Shown: positions 43,942 to 58,307 of the stretch, one piece after another
How the letters are laid out: each line of letters begins with the position of its first letter
How positions within the stretch are numbered: position 1 is the stretch's first letter
Source: Acholoe squamosa
Lineage: Eukaryota; Annelida; Polychaeta; Phyllodocida; Polynoidae
Assembly: GCA_949317995.1 (NCBI GenBank)
Contig: OX439040.1
Coordinates: forward strand, 53,478,089-53,542,088
Direction: 5' to 3'
Length of the DNA stretch: 64,000 nt
Made by a program: the position numbers and the translations under genes
The notes under the pieces: generated by a model
The model's database searches: none
Seen by the model: only the letters and a program-made list of their open reading frames with translations
What the model was told of the DNA's origin: nothing

Positions 43942-46140
43942 GTTCTGGTAACAGCCTGTTGGTGGCAGTACTGAGTCGTCTGCTCTGCTGTCAGGCATCC
44001 AGATCAACGTCACCACACCCATAGAACACTCTGCTTTATGGCTTCAGATGGAGCCACGGTGCCACCAAGACTGCTTGTTGCATGAATATTATTTCTACAC
44101 ATGACATATAGATGTATATGCTTGAATATAGCATGGCTAGAATGCACCGAATAGATTGTGATTTTGCCAGGAAACTTTCACAAGTGTGGTCGGTGATGAT
44201 GGATATGCAGAAAGTTGAAAATATATTCATCTCAGCTCTTACCCCAGCTTTAAACATCAGATTTGAATCCAGAGAGCAAAAATAGAATTATAACATCTAG
44301 AATCCCCCCCCCCCCCCATCATGTGCCACTAATGGCCCTTGTTACCTCACTCACGTGCAATTACAATGTTGTATATGTTGTACTATATTCAAATATGTTA
44401 GGGTTACGCAGTATTTTCTACTTAATAATTTGACAGGTGTAATTGTATTACTATCAGTGAGGGTTCTTACCGCTTGATTTTGCCCTTAACGTCGATCATG
44501 AATGATATTCACTGATGTATATATTTGTACTAAGAGTCAACCTGAATATTAACGATGCACCTTTTTACATACAAGTAGGTTTTTTTTTGTACAAATTTAA
44601 ATAAAGGAGCAACAAAAAAAGTACTCTTTGCCGCTTTGTGTATTGCATAAGAACATCCTTGTCTTGACCCAGAATGAATAATTCACTTTTATCAAAAAGA
44701 AAATCATAACTTTTCCCCATTCAATCATGTTAAGACAAATAAAATGTCTATTTTCCTTGTTATTTCCTCTTTTCAACGGTATACAACATGCCTTATAGTG
44801 ACTAAGCCACTTTTTTTCTCACTAATTCCTGTGGGCTACCCGGGCCCACAGGAAGGCAATTCTTTAGTAAACGGTGGGCCCGGAACCAGAATTAGCTAGT
44901 GTTTAATAGTGTCTACCCCTGTCTTTGGTAGAAGATTCTAAAGGAGGTTTTTTTTTGCGTGTGCATAGTTACAGTTTATAATACATCATACCTATAGAAA
45001 ACAGTGGAACATTTTAATGGAGATCGTTTTGGCTGACACACTGACTACAGCTGTCTCCATGTACTATGAACTAATTGAACCAGTCAGTATCCTAACACGG
45101 CAACAGCCTTCCTGCCACATCACATACCCATGTTAGACAACTACACAGCTGTAGTGTGGTCCGATAGCAGTATATCCAGGCATGGGACTGGGCTTTTAAC
45201 AAACTTACCACTTACCTGCCCCAAACAGGGATTCCACTCCCCAATGCCTAAAAATGATCATGATTTTCTAAACCTTCCATAGGTTTTACCTACAGGAATC
45301 ACAGCCAAAAAATCGAAATCCCGAACAAGTTTGGAAAAGTGGCATCCCTGCCTAAGTCCTCCTTCAGGTGGTATGCATCAATCGACCTTCCCTACATTTG
45401 CTTTCCCAAAAAGTATACTTCGTCGCCTTAGGGCAAAACGGTTGTATCTGCATATTTCAAGTCTTGCAGGAGAGGCAAAAGATGGGTTGCAATTTCTATG
45501 GCAGTTGGCACCTTATTGGAGCATGTGGACACCTGTATATTAGAAAGTTTCATTATTTTCATAGAAGGTGGATAGGGGTCAATAGATGTTAAAACTCAAT
45601 TTTGCCAAAATGTCAGTTACAACCTTGTTGCACTGAAGCGACGACTTTATCACCAAGATTTTTTGCCTATGGCCACTGGAGAATTAAGTCCTAAAATCCA
45701 ACTTAAAAAAAAAAAAAAAAATTCTACCTTTGGCTGCCGAAAATCTCAGCTCAAAAATGCCGTAACATGGCCTAACTTGTCTGACGATTTCTCAAAGGTT
45801 TCTATCAAAATACACCTTTTCTTGATTTCATGGCCAATGGTAGGATATGAAGCATTACCAGAACGGGAAAAAGGAATTAAAAAGAAAACAACAAAAAAAC
45901 TGCCTGTCGGTCAGTTTACAGCTGTTCTTGTCCCGGCATGTGGTTTCTTTTCGTCTATCGAATGTAGATATAGGTATGCAAGTTAAGGTGCATGAACTAT
46001 TTGTATAATGTAAGATCCATGTAGAAACTCACTTTATTATGACTTAGCTATTCCGAATTTCTTGAAGAATAAAGGTATATATGAGATTGGCATTCGTATA
46101 TCGGAAATCAAAATCAAGATAGCAAAGACAACATGATTAA
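43942..46140. other. Intergenic region between LRMDA and actin
   Basis: A perfect 11-bp stem-loop lies at 44826-44854 (TTCCTGTGGGC and GCCCACAGGAA around a 7-base loop). TTTAAATAAAGGAGC at 44597-44611 is a plus-strand poly(A)-signal-like site. An A run lies at 45704-45720. Reading frames near 45331-45986 show no domain. Confidence 0.4.
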
Positions 46141-46157
46141 AGTTTCTCAGCTGCAAG

Positions 46158-46163
46158 TTTATT
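46158..46163 (-). terminator. Candidate poly(A) signal of actin
   Basis: AATAAA on the minus strand, about 450 nt after the stop codon. A second one lies at about 46031. Confidence 0.5.
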
Positions 46164-46612
46164 TGCAACGCTTCTTATAAAAGGAATAGAAAGGACAAAT
46201 CATATTAATGCCATCGATGTCAGATAGAAACTAGAGAAAATCTCTTTGGTATGGATTCAACATCCTGTAAGAGCTCTAAGGGCCTACACGAACATAGTAC
46301 AATATAAACGCCTGTATATAGCAGTTTAGCCAAGCTGTAGCAGTAGGTCTATTATTCCTTTAAACACAAGGTTTGATATGGAAACCAAGCAATTTCAACA
46401 ATAATACCATCAGAGATGATATAATGATAAATTTGTCCACCTCCATTCTACCAAGTCCAGTGAGGTTGCGTATGTACTGTGCAAGTGCCAGTCAGGTAGT
46501 CAAAGTTGCATCGATTATCACAATCATGAGCCACATTGATCATAAACCAATCCGAGGAGACTCATTCCACCTTAAAGTCTGTTAATAAACAAAGCCAGAC
46601 AGTTCAAGCCAT

Positions 46613-48923
<2,311 letters not shown>

Positions 48924-49139
48924 GAGTGTGTTCCAGCACCACTAATCAAAGCCTTCCAACTTTAGTTTTTACATCAAGTAAATTGATGTAAAAAAGTGGG
49001 TTGTCTGCATGAATATTGCAACAGCTTTAGACTTAATATATATACATTTATATTACCTTAATACCCAACATACAAGATACACAATGGTGTCAACCAAGAC
49101 AGAAGTCAGCAGGCCTGAACGCTATAATGCATAACTCGT

Positions 49140-49691
49140 CACACAGGAGTCAAAGGTGACTGACTATCCTTCCCTTCTGCTTGACTACTCTTTAAGATGA
49201 GCTGCACCCCTCCAGAGAGGGGCATACCTGCAAATAAGTTTGCAGGTATGCCATATAATTTAGTGTTGAAATATCTTCTCAATGGATCTGTGCAAAACAC
49301 AAGGATGACCCTCAGTGGTACTGATAGAAGCTGGACTTGCATTTATGGTGACTACTCCGTTTCTCTGCATATCCATGGGATTATGATACCTGGTATTATG
49401 GTACACAAGGTACCTGTATATGCACCCAGCAAATCTGTGTCAACTGGTCATGCTGCGCCAGCGCTCACCCAATGCGCTCTTAGGACTCGATGCATGGGTG
49501 ATCACGGACCATGACAAGATATGATGCATGCATCAACATCCCAGCCAAATTTGTGAAGTTGAGTCAACATGCGTGAACCTTCACCAACAATGACATGTCA
49601 TGACACATTATCACACAGACGTCATGACACAGTATCACATATATTGACGCACAGACTAATTTGTGGGTGGGGGATAGGTGTGTGTGTGTGG

Positions 49692-49735
<44 letters not shown>

Positions 49736-50600
49736 TTGGTTAGAGGTGGTTGTGGATTTCTGATATTTCATAACTTTATTAACATCAATTCAGCTGTTCA
49801 TGCTGGTTCCCATTGAAGATATCCCTCTCTGTATGTCGTGTTGGCCACTTTGCTTGAAAATAGATAGATATTCTGTCAGCTGTGAGTTGAATTTTCCTTG
49901 TATTATTCTTGGGAATGCCTGTTGAAATGAAAAGAAAGGGTCATAAACAAACAAACAAACAAACAAACAAACAAACAGCAGTTATCTAATTTTGACCACA
50001 CACTCACATCCAAGTTGATAAACAATGACCACTCCCATATGGCAGCCTGAATCCCCCAGAATTTCCCTGAGCCTTGCTCACATAGAACATTCTACATTAA
50101 TTTGGGGTGTCAAGACAAATACCTGAATTCAGCAACAAGATAAATGTTCAGGGATTGTAGATAATATCAATGTTACTGCATAAATGCTTATTACATAGGA
50201 TTTCAAGTGAAATCAATCTAGAACTGTGTGACCGCCTACCACAAGATCTGTTCTCCATGGCTGCCTTTGCCTGACTGTTTTGAAAGCAGGAGAACAAAGG
50301 AAAGGGAGGGAAATTTGAAATGGACCAATCCAGACACAGAATAGTACATAGTGTGTCATTGTGCATGAAGTTGTGTCATGGTGGGTGAGAGTTGGCGAAT
50401 CTTGATGCATGCTCACATCTCCTCACACAGTCTGTCATGCTAATGTTGGAAAAAGTATCTGCCCCTATTATCACTCAATACAGTTTTTTAACCAGCCTAT
50501 GAAGAATTCCTGTATTTTGCTCTAATCAGCTATGACCTAGCTGATCACTATAGATTAAACCTTCGTATCCTATCAAACCAGGACAAACAGATACTTAGAT
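49140..50600. repeat. Simple repeats and scattered tandem-repeat relics
   Basis: (GT)n at 49678-49735 and (CAAA)n at 49945-49978. 49555-49660 and 50345-50425 hold diverged copies of the GTGAGAGTTGAC/GACACA repeat also seen at 51.8-52.3 kb. No gene. Confidence 0.6.
49220..49252. mobile_element. Arms-only palindrome of a small inverted-repeat element
   Basis: GGCATACCTGCAAA, 4 bases, then TTTGCAGGTATGCC. These are the two ends of the element family seen at 40065-40208 with nothing between. Confidence 0.7.
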
Positions 50601-51541
50601 ACCGTAATCTCCCGCGTAGAAGGCGCGTCTTCTACGCCAAACAAAATGCTGCTGGGTCTTATACGCGGGAGGGTAATTGCCTTGAGTTGGGGGTGCGCCT
50701 TATACGCGGGTTTTTCCAACATCTCATTTGGGAAAATGCGCTGATGACAGCTTGAACTCAAAGCGCCAGCACCGTGGCAGACCGGGAGGTGTCGACGCGC
50801 TCGCCGGGGATAAGGCCCACCATGCGCCGGTGACAGCTTGAACTCATAACACGAGCAGCGCGGCAGACCGGGAGGTGTCGACGCGCTTGGCGGGTTCAAG
50901 TCGACCGTGCGCCGATGACAGCATCGACTCATAAACCCCTCACCGCGGCAGCCCGGTCACTGTAAGCCGACCGTGTGCCGATGACAGCTTGAACTCATAA
51001 AACGAGCAGCGCGGCAGACCGGGAGGTGTCGACGGGCGCTCGGCGGGTTTGACGCCGACCGTGTGCCGATGACAGTTTGAACTCATATAGCCAGCACCGC
51101 GGCAGACCGGTCGCTGTAGATTTGCTCGCCGTTTTTTTAACGCCGACCGTGTGCCGATGACAGCTTGAACTCATAACACGAGTAGCGCGGCAGACCGGGA
51201 GGTGTCGACGGGCGCTCGGCGGGTTTGACGCCGACCGTGTGCCGATGACAGCTTGAACTCATACAGCCAGCACCGCGGCAGACCGGTCGCTGTAGATTTG
51301 CTCGCCGTTTTTTTACGCCGACCGTGTGCCGATGACAGCTTGAACTCATATAGGGGGGTGGGGAGGGGGGGCGCCTTCTACGCGAAACAGCCCCCCTGAG
51401 AGTTGGGGGGCGCCTTATACGTGGGTTTTTCCAGAAATCGATCCAGAGGAGGTACGTGCGCCTTCTACGTGAAAAGGCCTTCTCTGAGTTGGGGGTGCGC
51501 CTTCTACGCGAGCTGCGCCTTCTACGCGGGAGATTACGGTA
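50600..51541. mobile_element. Large TA-flanked MITE with internal satellite
   Basis: Element from 50602 to about 51539. Ends CCGTAATCTCCCGCGTAGAAG and inverse, with TA on both sides. From 50730 to 51350 there are seven units of about 86 bp, marked by GCGGCAGACCGG and GATGACAGCTTGAACTCAT. Two unit types largely alternate. Opposite orientation to the copy at 34189. Confidence 0.85.
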
Positions 51542-52320
51542 TCATGTAAAACCAATTCAGTGCTATGTCCCATAGACAAAACAAATGAGCTATTATGTCT
51601 AATGTATGCACTAAATCACATATACTTATCTATCATTATGTTCCTGATTCATATGTATTTCATGCCATGTAAGAAAGGAACTTGCTCTGTGAAACAAACT
51701 CTCATATTGACATTTACTCAATAGGCCCACTCTGCAAAGTACAAGCCATGAGCATACATACAGTTTCTAGTATCTTATTGTTGAAGGCTTGGTGAAGAAA
51801 TGTCATGCTAGGTGAGAGTTGACAAGTATAGACACATGTTGACATCTGCTTACCCTGTTCCCCTCACATCTTTATTGAAGTAAGTGAAGACATGTAAAGC
51901 TGCCTGAGAGTTGAAAAGTATTGACACATGCTCACCCAGCTCACATCTTTATGGAAATGACTGAAGACATGTGAGGTTGGGTGAGAGTTGACAACTATTG
52001 ACACTTGCTCACCCAATTCCCCACACATTTTTATGGAAATGAGTGAAGACATGTGAGGCTGTGTGAGAGTTGACAAGTGTTGACACATGCTCACCCACTT
52101 CCCCTCACATTTTTATGGAAATGAGTGAGGACATGTGAAGCGGTGTGAGAGTTGACAAGTATTGACACATGCTCTCTCAGGTCTTACTGAAGTAAGTGAA
52201 GGTTTGTCAAGCTCAGTGAGAGTTGACATTGTATCACACAAAATGACATTATTCGTTATCACTCAATGTACTCACAGAGTCACACATTCCTCACCCAGCA
52301 AGACTCATGTTCACTCAGAT
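51542..52320. repeat. Degenerate tandem array, about 80-bp unit
   Basis: From about 51800, six units with the core GTGAGAGTTGACAAGTATTG and GACACATGCTCACCC start near 51813, 51905, 51981, 52065, 52147 and 52218. 51542-51800 shows nothing recognisable. Confidence 0.75.
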
Positions 52321-53430
52321 TTGCTTGGTATGACCACTATGGCAAACAGCGGGTAGGAACTATTTTAACCCAAAAAGCCTGCATGTCAGCAGCGACTCAT
52401 GGTAGTGGTTGAGAAGAGGACAGCATGAGTAGGACCGCCGCCACCATCAATGAGGGTTAGCTATACTGTAGTTGAGTTGACTGAGTGTGGGGTGGGCAGG
52501 GGGTAATGATGATTTATAGATTAACCCAGTTGGAAGAGTGTGCGAGGGACAGGAACAGTGTCACAACCTAGCACCCCCTGTTGGTGCCCTCAAAACATGG
52601 CCTCCAATATCAGTACGTAATACAGATCTAGTATTATCTGCAACCGAACAGGATGCCCATGGGGACAAGTTCCCTAGGTATGGATCCTGGTGTGGATACC
52701 ACATTCTTACATGTTTCCAAGTCAAGAGAAAGGGAGTGTTTGGTTCGGTAGGCGCAGGCCCTCGAGGGGTGCAGCTCATAGCCAGGTATTTGGAACTAAA
52801 GAATGTATATTATACCCTTTAGGGCGTTAACTCCCTAATTGATTAAAGGCAGCAATCGGAATTATACCAAGAATGTATATTATACCCTTTAGGGCGTTAA
52901 CTCCCTAATTGATTAAATGCAGCAATTGGCATTGCTCGTAACTCTAAAAAAAAATTTATTTGAATTTTTTGGCAATGTTATGTACCATAAATTCTTTGAT
53001 TTGAGGTTCATATCATATTTGAATCAAATCAAAATTGTAGTTTACTGCAAGGTCAGTAATGCAGGTAATGTTGCTTGTATAAGAGAATTTAAGGTAACTG
53101 CAGTTAGTTAGACTCTGCTGTCCCAAAGCTCTGGCCCCTTTATACTTGATAGTCTTTTCCATTACATTGTTTCTCCAGAATTAAAATCAATAGCCTTGAG
53201 CAAGTCTAGCTTGTGGTCTGACATCAGCACTCCAATTCACAGACAGGAACTAACTCCAAGCAGGTGTTAAGTAGTGTTATAGTCCTGTAGGCGCAGTAAT
53301 TCCCTGTACCTGGTGGAGATACCGAGTGGTCCTGCCTCGCGAGGGGGATCTCTAGAGAGCTCAGTACCAGGTAATCACTGCCCCTTAGTGTGTGTATCAT
53401 TCTGATCCAGGTGTAGTTGAAGGTAGAGAA
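52321..53430. repeat. 70-bp tandem duplication, otherwise no gene
   Basis: 52801-52870 is repeated at 52871-52930 with few changes (GAATGTATATTATACCCTTT...). 53280-53400 has short inverted repeats. No gene is recognised. Confidence 0.6.
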
Positions 53431-53432
53431 TG

Positions 53433-53500
53433 TCAGGCCAGGTAGCTCAGGGGTAGAGCATCCGCTTCGAAGTTGGAGGGTCCCTGTTTCTACATGACAT
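53433..53500 (+). other. tRNA-like sequence with A box
   Basis: GGTAGCTCAGGGGTAGAGCA (53441-53460) matches the D-arm/A box of a tRNA. The following CCGCTTCGAAGTTGG is anticodon-arm-like, but the T arm and B box are poor. It is more likely a tRNA-derived SINE head or tRNA relic than a working tRNA. Confidence 0.35.
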
Positions 53501-53616
53501 TTTCTGCTGACCACTACAGTCCTTAATGTTAAGGTGAATATCGATGCCCCATTGACAATGCACTAAACCCCCATATTGCACCCCTGCGTAAAATAACCAG
53601 CGCCAAATCCGCACGA

Positions 53617-53694
53617 TGACGTCATAGGTCCATTGCATATGCGCGACCGCTTCAAATCGTAAACAAACAAGATGGCGGCACACGGCATTTTCAG
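53617..53694 (+). promoter_or_regulatory. CRE / NRF1-like / YY1-like promoter block with possible first exon
   Basis: TGACGTCA (53617-53624), GCATATGCGCGACC (about 53635-53648) and AAGATGGCGGC (about 53670-53680) lie in the order seen in housekeeping promoters. The ATG at 53672 could start a 23-nt coding exon (MAAHGIF, donor CAG|GTAGAT at 53695). No second exon was identified. Confidence 0.45.
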
Positions 53695-54833
53695 GTAGAT
53701 GACAGGTGAATAAGGGTTTATTTCAATTATAGTGATGAAATAACGATTGATTTTCCACTCAAACACCTTGACATAAATGTAAAGGTAAACTCTGATTAGT
53801 TTGAGCCTCCTGTTTCTTCACTCGTGCTTCCTGCCCACAGGAACGGGCTGGGGGTGTCACAAAGTACCACACCCCCCAGTGTTTTATGACCATTCATATT
53901 TAAGAAGTAGGCTAACGGCAATATGGGTTAGAATACTACTGCTAATTCTGATAAGGCTGCAAAAGACAAATGTTTGTTACCAAAACAAACATGATAAACA
54001 GATGTCATACTATAGCTCGATGCAGCAAGTTGGGAACCTAAAACTTAGTTTTTCCTGAATTTTCGGTAAGAAATGCTGTCCCTGCTAGCACAACTCATCC
54101 AAATGATGACTTTTTTTACATAAAAACGATCGGTTTTCACGTAAGAATGACGTAAATTACACGAGCAGTGCTAGCTGGGTGTGGTTTAGCCAAAAATTAT
54201 CCGATTTACACAATATTTGCAGCAAATGAAAGATGAAACGCATTGCTTTCAGGCCAGGGTAGATGGTATTACAATAATATAGTGCACAGTTTACCACTGA
54301 AGTACGCAGTATAAATTTAAAAATCATTAGTTTGAAAAAATTGCTGTTTTTCAAAGTTTGGCCCTATATATTTTGTGAAAAAATATTCTAATCATCAGTT
54401 TTTGATAGACAGTGCATAATACTGACCCATCAAGTTTATAAATGAGTATGCTTTTTCTCCCTACCTCTATGGTGGCTTATTACACTATGGGAGACATGTG
54501 ATTTTTGTTAGTTTGCAAAAACTGTGATTTTCAGCAAAATTTCTGCTTGGTTTTTGATGTGGGACCACATAGATCACCATATATGGATGCATGATCACCC
54601 ATTGATACCAGAATTATCCATTTTTATGGTCTACTTGATCATCTTTAAAGGCATGGGAAATATCTAAGTGATACAATAAGGGTGAGAAGAAATAGCCCCA
54701 TCTTATGATTCTAGTCTTTGGTGCCGACAACGCTTTTGCAGCTAAATAGCTCAATAGTGCATTATAATAGGCCTCACATGCCTAATATGGGGTTCTAATA
54801 GCATTTCAATATGGTTTTCAATGGGCCATCAGG
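53695..54833. other. No recognised gene
   Basis: A small inverted pair GCTAGCAC / GTGCTAGC bounds 54085-54176. Nothing else is supported; exons belonging to the 53.6 kb promoter were not found. Confidence 0.35.
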
Positions 54834-54965
54834 TTTGTTTGTTTGTTTAGTTTTACGTCCGGGGGCCATCGAGGAACTCAGACATTCAAGGTTTCTCGGA
54901 CATTAAGTCCTTTCTTTTCTTTTTGGACAGGTATTTATATGCTGCTTGCCCGACACCAACAATTG
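54834..54965 (-). mobile_element. SINE-like copy
   Basis: GTTTGTTTGTTTAGTTTTAC followed by GTCCGGGGGCCATCGAGGAA. About 57 bp are identical to the 3' piece of the LINE composite at 57939-57995. Related fragments are at 55860-55945 and 56030-56065. Confidence 0.65.
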
Positions 54966-56923
54966 ATGATGGACTTTGATAGAAACAAAAGGGTTTTGCA
55001 CCATGGACCTGTTCACATTGTTCAGGTCTTCAGATATTCTTATCTTGAAAATGATGAAGGCATTTATGAGCATGGTGCTTTTCCAGCCCATATGGGACCT
55101 AAGGAGGGCATTTTGTCTAGTCTGACATGTATTATGAGGGAATAATGCATAGCAAATGATTCTATTTTCATATTTTGTTATGATTTTTGAGAGAGAATCA
55201 TACACAAGACTTGTCTTCTGCTGCATATACAAAAATGTCCCTTGAATGAAGGCATTTTACATGCACAGCTGCCTCCAAAACTGGAAAACACTCAGGTTCC
55301 CAACTTGCTGCATCGAGCTATAGATCTCATGCAATACTTAGGCCACATCAAAAAAAAAAAGTTGGTCTACGGATTTTGGTTTTGAAAAAAAGAATCCAAT
55401 GGATTCCTTTCTGGAAAAGCGAGGCAAACGAAATTTTTTTTTTTTTTTTTTTTTGCCAAACATCACAAAGAGAAAACTTGTAGAAAGTGAAGCGAGCGAA
55501 ATATAGACAATTTTTTTTTCAAAGAAAACAAAAATTTTATTTTCGAAAATATGGAGAGGGTGATCCGTTGACCCAAATTATTTTGTCAGATTTATCCTCC
55601 ACCCGTGGTGTGTCACCGAGAGTAAGACCGGGTGCTATTAAGACATGGGGATTAAACTTAAAGTGACATGTGATACCATGGCCATTTAAAATGCGACATG
55701 GGGGGGGGGGGGGGAAAGATGCGCGTGGCATGTCACATCGATTTTAGAAAATGGCCATGTGAGTTTGTGACCATGTCAAATTTAGTCTAAGTGATCCATG
55801 ACCACGCTGACTATCTTAATAGGGTTTGGTTTGGTTGATTTTACCTCCACTAATAAAAGTGCTTAAAAGTTAGCAGAGCTTTCTGTGGTTCGCGGACATT
55901 AAGTCTTTTCTTTTCTGTTTGGACAGGCATTTCAAAGCTGCTTGTCCAGACAGCTGAGTGAGTGAGTGAGTAATTGGTGTTTAACGCCATTTCGACAGCT
56001 AAGGTGATATTCATGGCGAGTCCAGACAGCTAGACAGGTATTTATATGCTGCTTGCCCGACACAGCAGTGACCGAATCTATGAGATGAATGACTGCATCC
56101 ATGAGGAGGGGTGAGGGGAAAAACCACTACCAGGGCTTTGTAACGTAGTGCCCTTGAAGGGTTAACATATTTAAAGCCATACATGTTGTTTGTGCAAATG
56201 CACTAAGAGTTATCAGTTTATTTAATATGACGGTCAGTTATCATCACCCGTCGCCGTTACACCCATGTCCTGACAAACACCTTTTGATACAATGTATCCA
56301 ATTGAGGTGTCTGCTGCATCATGCGCAGTACACTCATGATCATCACTTGTGACCAAGTGGTGAGTTACTCACTGGCAGTATAAATAAAGACAGGCCAAGT
56401 GGCCTAGGGTTCACTCCTTCTACTCTCTCTACTGGTGCACTTCTCAGTTGTGTCTCTCAATGTACCATGGTGTGAGCTATGGTACATCTGGTGCCTAAGA
56501 CCAGGATACTCAGGGCCATGGGTAGTGGTAGAGAGAGAGGTTGGAGACTGTGGGTATAGGAGCAGGGCTACTCCTCCCACTACTACATGTAGCTATACAT
56601 GTAGGCTGCTGCTGCTGCTGCTGCTGTGTGTACATGTACTGTCAGTGTGTACAATAGGTACTATAGACATGGAGCCTATAGGGGCAATCTATAAGATTGT
56701 GTGCCACCTAAGGGACTTTGCTGTGAGCTACTCAGTGCTGCTGTGACTTTCCTGTGTGTGCTGTGACTCTGTTACAAGTGAGTCAGCACTTGTCAGGAGT
56801 CAGCATTGGTCAGGAGTCAACTCTGTGCCGGGAGTCATCACCACCACCACCCTGGAGGACTAAGTACTAGGCCAGGAGCCGGGAGGCCTATAAGGTAAGG
56901 TGTGTCACTATAATTCTTGCAGC
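54966..56923. other. Repeat fragments and upstream region of an LTR element
   Basis: 55330-55560 has A/T runs. 55955-56020 is a SINE-like piece (GTGAGTGAGTAATTGGTG...). 56377-56386 holds TATAAATAAA, and 56608-56628 holds a CTG run. This region may include the LTR and leader of the gag-containing element that starts at 56924, but I could not define the LTR boundaries. Confidence 0.4.
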
Positions 56924-57100
56924 ATGGATGGGGATAATGTACAGCAACAGCCACAGGCAGGGCCACCTGGGGAGAATGTAAATTGCCAGGTTATGAACAA
57001 ACTGAGCGAGCAGCTCGGACTTTTAGGCCAGGGGATCACCCTACAGAATTGTAAAGCAGTGATTGATACATATGATGGAAAACCTTCTAAATTTGACAGG

Positions 57101-57619
57101 TGCAGAGATGTCAGTTGGGTATGGGCTCAACCTCTGAAATTTTTGGGTGTTAGCAGAGCACCCATTTCTCTCAATTTATTATACTAAAAGCACCCATCTC
57201 ATCTTCATTTCAACCTGTTCCCCTCATTAAAAAACCTTTAAAACCATCTCTACATTGGATGGTGATAGAAAAACAATTAAAAGACTGCATTTGAAATTCA
57301 GCCAATCAGAAGCCAGCTTAGATTCATGTCCTCTGAAATGAGATTTCAGAGATCCTCTGATCTCTGAAAGGTGGTTTGTCTAGAAAAGGCTAGAGGGCAG
57401 TACAAGGCATACTTAATTTCACCTGCTGAAGCCTGAACTCTGCTCAGCCTTGTGCTCCATAGAAGTAGAAAGGGCATGTGGTGGGGGTATCTATGATTAA
57501 CATAATTCCCTCTATCTATATTATGACCACAAGATGGAAGAAGCCTCTGATATGTCTGACTTTTCGGAAAGTTTAAACATCTGAAATAGACGGACCTCTG
57601 AAGGTCTGACATCTCTGCA
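57101..57619. mobile_element. 519-bp inverted-repeat DNA element inside gag
   Basis: Ends TGCAGAGATGTCAG and its exact inverse CTGACATCTCTGCA. It splits the gag frame between Arg and Trp codons. The target duplication is ambiguous (GG, or TGCA if the ends are counted as duplicated target). It contains smaller CTCTGAAA/TTTCAGAG repeats and no transposase. Confidence 0.75.
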
Positions 57620-58307
57620 GGTGGGTCAAGCAGATTAGAAAATTTGCAACAACAATGGGAAGGGAAAATAAAGATAAAAATCAGGTGTTCGCAGCTTATA
57701 TGACATCCGATGGTCCGGTTGGCGACTCAGTGCAACGCTTTATAGATAACGCCGCAGAGGACGAGCTAGATTGGAACACGCTGGAGGAGCAGCTCCGGCA
57801 GCGTTTCGGTGAAACAGGTGATGAGCATCAGGCTCTCACCAAACTTCGTAAAATGAAACAGGGCAAGGAAAAGCCTCAAGTATTTTGCGAGCGCCTATTG
57901 GACCAGGCCAAAAAGGCCTTTCCAAATGACGATTTAGCTTGTTTGTTTGTTTAGTTTTACGTCCGGGGGCCATCGAGGAACTCAGACATTCAAGAATTTT
58001 AAACTATTCAATAGTAATGGTAGGCTGCAGGCCTACCTCGGGTTTGCGCATATGAGTGGGTGGGTGTGTGTGCGCGCGTGCATATATTTATGAGTCTGCT
58101 TGTAGCAGTGGGACACGGCTCGTAGCTGTGAAATACCACTCGTGGCTCAAGGCCCCTCTTTATCGTGCTGCCTCACGCAGGTAACATGTCGCAAACTGTA
58201 GACACATCACCCGGTCGGTCACATTATCCTGACACCGGCGGACCAGCCATTTTTCGATTTTTTTTTTTTTTTTTTTTTTTTTTTATTAAATTATATGTAT
58301 GTATGAT

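Noticed and set aside
53433-53500. Functional tRNA gene
   Set aside because: Only the D-arm/A box is good; the acceptor stem, T arm and B box do not fold properly.
56895-56922. 28-nt intron before the gag start (AAG|GTAAGG ... TTGCAG)
   Set aside because: Too short for animal splicing; probably chance.
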